From assembly GCF_028372415.1 (NCBI RefSeq), contig NC_092879.1:65053651-65117650 (forward strand): a stretch of 64,000 nt of DNA, read 5' to 3'. Below the pieces are notes generated by a model that was given only the letters and a program-made list of their open reading frames with translations, did no database searches and was not told where the DNA came from. Shown here piece by piece: positions 56,783-64,000 of this stretch. A program made the position numbers and the translations under genes. Source of the DNA: Notamacropus eugenii. Lineage: Eukaryota; Chordata; Mammalia; Diprotodontia; Macropodidae. Within the stretch, counting starts at the first letter, position 1, and each line of letters starts with the position of its first letter.

Positions 56783-57958
56783 GTCCATCTGTCTGTGTGT
56801 CTCCTCTCTGTACTTGTCTTACCCTCTGTGTGTCCCCAGTGTCCTGATTTTGTGTCCCCATCTGGCTGTTTGTGTGTCCCCACGTGTCTGTCTGTGTGTT
56901 CCATCTGTCTCTGTGTCCCCTTTTGTCTCTCCGTGTGCCCCATCCATGTGTGTGTCCCCATCTGTTTTTCTGAGTGTCTCCATCAGTCTGCGTATGTGTC
57001 CCCATGTGGCTGTCATTGTTTCTCAATCTGTTTCCCATTCTGTCCATCCGTGTGTCCCCATGTGTCTGTGTGCCCCCATATGTCTGTCTGTGTTTCCCCT
57101 TCCGTTGGTCTATGCCCCGCCTGTGTGTCCATGTTTCCCCACCAGTGCTTGAATTCTGATCTGTCTGTCCATGAATCTCCATTGTTCTGTCCTTGTGTCC
57201 CCACCTGTCCGTGTCCCCATCTCTCTGTATGTTTGTCCCCATGTGTCTGTCTGTGTGTTTCTATCACTATGAGTGTTCCCATCTCTTCATGTGGCTCCTG
57301 TCTGTCTTTGTATCACTTCTCAGTCTATATATCCCTGTTCTTTCTCTCCATGTTTCCCCAGCTGTGCATACATCCTCATCTGTCCATGTGTCTCCATGCA
57401 TCTGTCCGTGTTTTTCCATCTCTACCGTGTTTGGTCATCTGTCCATGTGTACCCCATCTGTCTGTCCATGTTTCCCCACCTGTCCATGTCTCCTCGTCTG
57501 TCTGTCCGTGTATCCCCATCTGCCTGTCCATGTGTCGCCATCTGTCTATGTGTCCCCATATGTGTGTTTTTGTGTCCCCGTGAGTCTGTGTGTCTCCTAT
57601 CTATCCATGTGTTCTACTCTCTCTTCCCATGTGTCCCTATCTTTCTGTGCCTGTGTCACCACCTGCGCTTCTGTCCTTTTTGATCTGTCTCTGTGCCCCG
57701 TTCAGTCTCTGTGTTCGCATCTCTCTGTGTTTCCCCATACGTCTCAGTATTGTCTGCGTGTCTGCTCTGTCTGTGTGTCCCCCATCTATCCGTCCATGTT
57801 TCCCCACCTGTCCCTGTGCCCCCATCTGCCTGTCTGAGTTTCCCCATCTGTCTTTGTATCTCCCATCTGTCCATGTGCTCTACTCTGTGTGTCCATGTGT
57901 CCCCATAGGTCTGTGTGTTCCCTCTCTGTCTGTTTGTGTGTCCCCATCTGTCCCTCAC
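56783..57958. repeat. Largest minisatellite array
   Basis: About 1.18 kb of TGTCCCCATCTGTC-type units, inserted in a monomer. Open frames of 214 and 262 codons inside are artefacts of a repeat with few stop codons. Confidence 0.85.
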
Positions 57959-60237
57959 TAGAGGCTTTTGGTAGACGTCTACTATGGTTGCTGGCACCTA
58001 GGATGGTTCTTGTATTTTCCCTCTCAGGGCACTGAGTCCCATTGCTTGTGTTCGTTTCAGCATGACCCTTTGCCTGTGTTCCCTCTCGAGGCTGAGGCAG
58101 AGCACCATTGTCCCTGCATCCAAAAGCTCTCTGGGCCTATTTCTTTGAAGCAACTTGTTGTAAGCAACCTCATAGGGTTGAATTTTTTTCTTGCACATTC
58201 TTCTCCTCTTTCCCTGAGGATTTCATTTGGGGGATTGTGGCCGACGTCCTGGGGTCGTTCTTGAAAAAACAGGCTATCTACTCTCGAGATATCACTTTAG
58301 CAGTTGATACAGGCACCACAGTTGGGACCCTATGCTGTGAATCATTCCCTAGATATTACGGTATTTTTGTGCACATTCCTATCCTATGTCCTGAGTCTCG
58401 ATTTCAGACCATTGTAGGTACTCTGGTCATTTTCATGCATACACTGGAACCCTCCTGGGCCCATAGGCAGTCTGTGGATAGATTTCTTGATTGTCTGATA
58501 CAGGTCATCCTCTGCCCCCACTGAAAGACTGAATTCAGGGTGGACCCTGGCTGTGCATTCTCTTTTCCTGACCAGGGGCATGCTTTGGGGGAATTTTGGC
58601 CTAGTTCCTGCTGTGCTTTTGCACCACTGTTCTTTATCAGGGCTGCATACAGCTGGTGGATCCCCTTTATGGAATGTAGACCAGAGTGCAAACAAGGAGC
58701 CACTGTGTGAGGGCCTGGCCCCTGGATGGGATTTTGGGGAAGATTCTTTACTGTCTGCCTGGGTCTTGATGTTGGCCCCTTCTGGTGCCTCTGTCCTTTA
58801 TATGTACACTGTGCTATTGTCTTTGGCAGACATACAGCCTGTGGACAGATTTCTGATACGTTTGCCAGAGCACACCCACAGGCTCCCTACTGTGAACGAC
58901 TGAATTCTGGCTGGATTTGGGCTGTCCATTCCCTTCCTTGAGCAGGAGTACGCTTTGGGTGTACGTTGGCTTAGGAGTGGCTTTGCTTTGCTTCCATTGG
59001 ACTTTCTGCAATTTGCACCGTGTTGGCTAAGGAATGTGAAGGAATGTGAACCAGAGTGTGATGTAGACCCCCGCCCCGGGGTAAAGGCCTGTGTTTTGAT
59101 TGGGATTTTGTGGAAGATCCCCTTTCTCTTTCCCTGGGTTTCCATTTCGGGTGCTTCTTGTCCATGTCCTGCTTTCCCTCAAGCCTGAAGGATTGCCTTG
59201 GTACCACATGTAGTCAGTGGGGTCCTTTCTAGGGTCACATGTAAAGCCCAAGAAGCTGGATTGCTGACTGCTTCAGCATGGGCTTCCTTGTTGCTTTCTG
59301 ACTCATTCTCTGGGCAGTTGGTTGAGGGGATTCTGTTTGAGATGCCATTGTCAGTCATGACTGAGGGAATATAAAAGGTTAGAAGCACTTCTTTTGACAG
59401 ATCTGAGGGGGTCTGGTCTGTGGACCTTGCCAGGACCCCTGCTGTGCCAGCGTCTCCAAGTCTGGGGCTTTCTTTCCCAAACCTTCTCTTTGTGGTATGG
59501 CACACTTAGCAGGGAATTTGCCCCCACACCGATGCACCAACGCATCCAGGAGGCTATTCTCAGTACCCAGAATGTCCCTGGATCCATTTCTTTGGGGTTC
59601 CCTCACCATTGCCTTTGGCTACTCTCTGTGTCTCCATCTGTCTGTCTGTCTCTCTGTGTGATTTCTTTAGTGCCTGCTGTAGCCCAGCCTCAACCACCCA
59701 TCTTGAGTGACAGAATTCTGGGGGGATTCTGGCCATTCAAACCCTCTTCCTAACCAGGGGCATCCTTGGGGGGTATTCTGGCTTCATTCTAGCTTTGTTT
59801 TTTCCTCGATTCTGCAATGGCAGGTCTTTAAGCTGTTGGTGGATCCAGGTTAGGGAATATGGCCTAGATTCCATGGGCAACCGCTGTGGTGAAGGCCGGC
59901 AGTATGGATTGGATTTTGTGCAAGATTCCCTTTCTCTCTTCCTGGGTCTCCATGTCAGATGCTTCTGTTCCTCTTCCTGCTTTCCTTGTAGAGTGAAGGA
60001 TTGCCTTGGGACCAATGTAGTCAATGGAGAGGTTCCTAGGGTGACTTCTGAAGCCCAAGTAACTGGCTCAATGAGTGCTTCAGTAAGGGCTTTCTTGGTG
60101 ACTTCTCTGACTCTTTTGTGCTGGGCAGCTGCCTAAGGGGATCCTGGTTGAGATCCTCTTGTCAGTCAGGATTCAGGGAATATTCAAGGTCAAGAGAACA
60201 TCTCTGATAGATTTCAGGTGATCTGCTTCGTGTTCCA
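57959..60237. repeat. Macrosatellite monomers, repeat of window start
   Basis: From 58204 on this equals position 1 onwards with only isolated differences (for example near 59217). Confidence 0.8.
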
Positions 60238-60954
60238 GGACTCTCACTTCCAAAGAAATGCTTAATGTGAATGATCACGGTGACAAAAATCCAGTCTCCC
60301 AGGCATGAGGATTTATAGCTGCACTGGCTTCAGGATGGATCTGAATTTGGTTTTCCATTCTTTGCCTAAAGACCTGTAGGGTCCATATATATCTATAAAC
60401 TGTGACATGCTCTGTGTTCACAGTGTTTGTAGAGGGACTGAGATTTTCACTCAGAAAGTCTGGAAGGAGTAGTAAAGAACCTAGATGGGGATGAGACTTT
60501 GGGGAAGATTCCTCTCCTCTCTGCCTGGGCCTACATTTCAGCCCCTATTGGTGCCTCTGTCCTTTCTATGTACTCTGTGCCATTGTGCTCGACATACACA
60601 CTGTCTGTGGATAGATTTCTGCTTTGTTCGCCAGAGCACACCGACAGATTCCCTACTGTGAATGATTGAATCCTGGCTGGATTGGGGCTGTCCATTCCCT
60701 TCCTTGACCAGGGACACACTTTTTGGATGCTTGAGCCTCGTACTGGCTGTGCTTTTCCTCCATTGCACTTTCTAAGTTTTGCACACTGTTGGTGGATGGT
60801 TGTGAGGGAATGTGGCCAAGAGTGTATTGTATGTCCCCCTGCTGTGAAGGATGTTGTCACGTATGAAATTTTGTGGGAGATTCTCTTTCTCTATCCTGGT
60901 GTCCCCATTTCAGGAGCTTCTGGTCCTCTTCTTGCTTTCCCTCCAGCATGATGT
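60238..60954. repeat. 'W' block fragment and partial monomer
   Basis: Copy of 2035-2751 at offset 58203. Confidence 0.7.
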
Positions 60955-61743
60955 ATCTTTCTGTGTGTCCCCATCTGTTCCACTAGTCCCCTTCTTTCTG
61001 GGTGTCCCCATCAATCCGTCTGTGTATCTCCTATCTCTCTGTGTGTCCCCATCTGCTTATCCGTGCATCCTCATCTGTTGAGACCCATCTGTCCGTGTCT
61101 CCTCTCTGTCCCAGTGTTCCCCTCTGTGTGTCCCCAACGTCTTGATTTTGTATCCCCATCTGCCTGTCTGTGTGTCCCTCAAGTGTCTGTCTGCTTGTTT
61201 CCATCTGTCTCTGTGTCCTCATTTGTCTCTCCGTGTGTCCCATCTAGCTCTGTGTCCCTATCTGTCCATGTCTCTCATATCTCTTCTTGTGTCCCCATCT
61301 ATCTGTGTGTCCCCATCTGTTTTTCCAAGTGTCTCCATCAGTCTGTGAATGTGTCCCCATCTGTTTGTCACTGTTTCCCTATCTTTGTTCCCCAATCAGT
61401 CTGTCCTCAATTGTCTGTGTGTCCCCATCTGCCCATCCTTGTGTCCCCATCAGTCTCTGTGTCCCCATGTGTCTGTCCGTGTTTCCTTTTCTCTTGGTGT
61501 ATCCCCCACCTGTCTGTCCATGTTTCCCCACCAATCTTTGCATCCTCATCTGTCTGTCCATGCATGCCCATCTCTCTGTCCTTGTGCTCCATCTGTCTGT
61601 TCACGTTTCCCCATCTCTCCCTGTGTCCCCATATGTCTTTGTGTCTCCTGTCTGTGCTATGTTCCACTCTGTCTGTCCCTGTGTCTCCATCGGTCTGTGT
61701 GTCCCCTCTCTGTCTGTTTATGTGTCCCCATCTGTTCCTTCCT
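60955..61743. repeat. Pyrimidine-rich minisatellite array
   Basis: Copy of 2752-3540 at the same offset and, as far as I can see, the same unit count, which is striking for a fast-changing sequence. Confidence 0.85.
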
Positions 61744-62253
61744 AGAGGCTCTTGGTAGAGCTCTAGCTATGGTTGCTTCTACCTTGGATGGTTTCTGTAT
61801 TTTCCCTCTCAGGGCACTGAGACCCATTGCTTGTGATCCTTTCAGCATGACCCTTAGTGTGTGTTCCCTCTCGAGGCAGGGGCAGAGTACCAGTGTCCCT
61901 GCATCTTAAAGCTCTCTGGGCTGACCCAGCTGAGCCTTTCTGGCCAAGCTGCTACCACTTGCATTGACCACTTACCTTTCCCAATCTTTCCCCACCTTCC
62001 AGCCCCCAAACAAAAATCTGACTCAGTTAGACACTCTTTCTCCAATAATCAGTTCCTCCTGCTCATGGCTCTCTGAGTCCTTTCCCTGGATCTCAGCTTA
62101 GATCCCAGACAAAGAAGCTTTGCAGATTGTGAACCATCTTTCTGGTTTTTCTCAATGGGATCTGGTAGGTCTGAACCAAATAGAAGTTTGAAAGTTATTG
62201 GATAAACCTCCTACAGAAAAGTTTCTTTTATTAAAAATCATTATATATCATTA
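61744..62253. other. Conserved spacer upstream of the gene 8 SINE
   Basis: Copy of 3541-4050 with a single base difference near 61889. Non-coding. Confidence 0.6.
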
Positions 62254-62446
62254 TAGGCAGTATCCTGTAGTGGGCCAAGTTCGGGACTTGGGAAGTCAGA
62301 GGACCTGGGTTTGAACTGAGCCTCCCTTAGTAGCTGTGTCTCACTGGGCAAGTTATGTAACCTCTGTGCCTCTGTTTCCTCCTTCGTTGAATTTCATGGA
62401 CTGTGATGTCCCTTCCTGACTTCACACCTGTGATCCTATGACTGTG
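62254..62446 (+). mobile_element. MAR1/MIR-type CORE-SINE upstream of gene 8
   Basis: Copy of 4051-4243. Confidence 0.7.
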
Positions 62447-63233
62447 ACCTTGTTTCCATAGGAAATGTCAGGGTTTCTCTCCCCCATAAAGCACACCGTT
62501 GAATTATGTTTTATTTTTGTCTCTCTTTTCTTTCAGCAATTAGGATTAAAAAAATCCCCTGAAATTTAAAATCCACTTATAAAGACTAGAGAAATGAATT
62601 GAGGGATGAATGGTAACCCTTGGCCTGGCTAAAAGTTTGCCCAGCACCTGCGCTCTCCCGGGGTCCTTTGTGGTTCCCAGCAACCTCTTTGCTCTTCCAA
62701 AGGATCCCCTCCCCTCCAGTTCTTTGGCACGATCTCAGCATCCCAGAGGGGTGTGATATGTTACTTACCAGGCCTGAGCCCTGTGGCTCTCCCTCGGAGT
62801 GATCCCCTTCCTTCCTTCCCCCACCCTGTGTTCCCCTCTGCCTCTCCATTGGCCCTTCTCTGTGGCCCCAGTCTGGCCCAGGTCTTTGGCTACCCAGTGC
62901 TGAATGCTGTCCAGACTCCCTCCTTGTTGGTTTGGCCACCTCCTTGCCTGGATAGATTGCTTGCGAGATGTCCTTCTTGCTCTGCAAGGACCCAGGAAAC
63001 CCTATATCCCCAGCCCCACTTCCACTATAGCTCTGACTCCAGGGACCTCTGTCGGGATGCTTATGCAATCAATGGGGTGTTCCATTTGAACCCCTCCCCC
63101 CCCCCCACAATGCTCATCTCCTCACTCTGTTGGGTTCTGTTGCTGGGGTGAGCTGTGGCTTTCCCTCTCTCTCTCTCCAGGCAGTTCCCTGTTGGCCCAG
63201 GTCCTCCTCCCCTGCAGCTGGCAGCCGCGGGAC
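62447..63233 (+). promoter_or_regulatory. Gene 8 5' flank and putative promoter
   Basis: TATAAAG at 62578-62584 and inverted CCAAT at 62848-62852. Differs from gene 1 by loss of one CT unit in the CT-rich tract before the gene. Confidence 0.45.
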
Positions 63234-64000
63234 ATGGAAGAACAAGAAACCAGGGAGGCCTTGGGGCATATGGCCCAGGCCACCCGATACATGCGCATTG
63301 GGCTGTGGAGAAGGAAGCCCAACTACGGGAAGGCTGCCAGCAAGTATAAGCAGGCCACCTTAGCCTTCCTCAGGGCCAAGAGGCTGGAGGAGGCTGCAGA
63401 AGCCTTCCTCAAGGAAGCTGAGTCCCATGAGAAAAACAGAGCGCCCCTCTGTGCGGCAATGGCCTATGAGCAAGCTGGCCTGTACCTGAGCAAGTCCAAC
63501 CACCTGCAGGAGATGGCCCAGGCTCTCAAACAGGCTGTCTCCTGGTACCTGCAGTGTGGAGAGGCAAACATCGCAGCCTGGATCTTGAGGAGCTCCAGTG
63601 AGCTACTGGAGAGCCAGATCCCTCACCAGGTGGTGTGCCTCTACCAGAGGGCATCCCAGTTATTTGAGGAGGAGTCCCGCTTCCTGAAGGTCCTGGACTT
63701 CACTGGCCGAGCCTCCAAGGTGCTGGTGAGGCACAAGCGCTACGGGGACGCTGCTATCTCCCTCGGCCAGGAGAAGCGCTTGTATGTCAAGGCAGAGGGC
63801 TTCCCTGTGTGCCACTGGAGAGCCCTGGCGCAGTGCCTAGCCCACCTGTGTGACCGGGATTTCGCTGCTGCCTCCACCTGCCTGGAAGATAGCTGTATAT
63901 ATTTTCCCAATTTCACAAGCACTGCTGAGTTCATGGCGATGGTAACTTTGCTGAATTGCTACGAAGACAAGGACCAAGAAGGAGTGAACTGGGTCTGCAG
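63234..64000 (+). CDS. Gene 8: gamma-SNAP-like gene, 3' end outside window (subtype A)
   Basis: Same start and frame as gene 1, open for 255 codons to the window edge. Within this part I noticed one amino acid difference from gene 1: Lys instead of Gln in the S-K-Y-x-Q-A-T segment, where gene 4 also has Lys. A base change in the last codon also follows gene 4. It is the first gene of the next 58.2-kb unit. Whether it is intact cannot be seen, because the last part of the helical domain and the tail lie outside the window. Confidence 0.85.
   Translation, partial: MEEQETREALGHMAQATRYMRIGLWRRKPNYGKAASKYKQATLAFLRAKRLEEAAEAFLKEAESHEKNRAPLCAAMAYEQAGLYLSKSNHLQEMAQALKQAVSWYLQCGEANIAAWILRSSSELLESQIPHQVVCLYQRASQLFEEESRFLKVLDFTGRASKVLVRHKRYGDAAISLGQEKRLYVKAEGFPVCHWRALAQCLAHLCDRDFAAASTCLEDSCIYFPNFTSTAEFMAMVTLLNCYEDKDQEGVNWVC

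Overview
The window looks like marsupial nuclear DNA. Its short interspersed elements have the MIR/CORE body and the 'cccttcc...tgatcctatga' type 3' end that I associate with marsupial MAR1-class SINEs. The species cannot be told from the sequence. There are no bacterial-type operons, rRNA, tRNA or CRISPR arrays.

The only convincing protein genes form a plus-strand array of intronless copies of a gamma-SNAP (NAPG)-like gene. Gamma-SNAP is the adaptor that brings the ATPase NSF to SNARE complexes. Eight copies are visible. Genes 1 (5033-6091), 2 (14907-15962) and 7 (50690-51745) are intact, with 351-352 residues. Gene 6 (39066-39914) is intact but lacks the acidic C-terminal tail. Gene 8 (63234 to the window end) is open as far as it can be read. 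Gene 3 (24880-25731) has a frameshift and an internal stop. Gene 4 (31046-32104) is broken by one CGA-to-TGA change. Gene 5 (33761-34283) is a 5'-truncated, rearranged fragment. They fall into three subtypes: A (1, 4, 8), B (2, 5, 7) and tail-less C (3, 6). The lack of introns, against a 12-exon human NAPG gene, points to one retrocopy that was later amplified as DNA together with its flanks.

Most complete copies sit in a shared cassette: a spacer, a MAR1-type SINE about 0.8-1 kb upstream, a 5' flank with a TATAAAG-like and an inverted CCAAT motif, the coding region, a poly(A) signal, usually a (TG)n tract, and about 0.8 kb of conserved 3' flank. A ninth cassette at 36371-36866 has the SINE and 5' flank but no gene.

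Between cassettes lie long fields of a degenerate non-coding tandem repeat with a monomer near 1.26 kb, several arrays of a short pyrimidine-rich minisatellite, and two copies of a distinct block (about 9.1-12.8 kb and 42.9-46.7 kb) that carries exon-like pieces on both strands.

Duplication occurs at several nested scales. Positions 1-5797 recur almost unchanged from 58204 to the end (period about 58.2 kb). 2.0-6.8 kb recurs at 28.0-32.9 kb. 6.8-12.8 kb recurs at 40.6-46.7 kb. 13.4-20.9 kb recurs at 49.2-56.7 kb. Divergence is uneven within these pairs, which suggests gene conversion and unequal crossing-over. If the copies are expressed, the window encodes a varied set of SNARE-recycling adaptors, some with altered NSF-facing tails.
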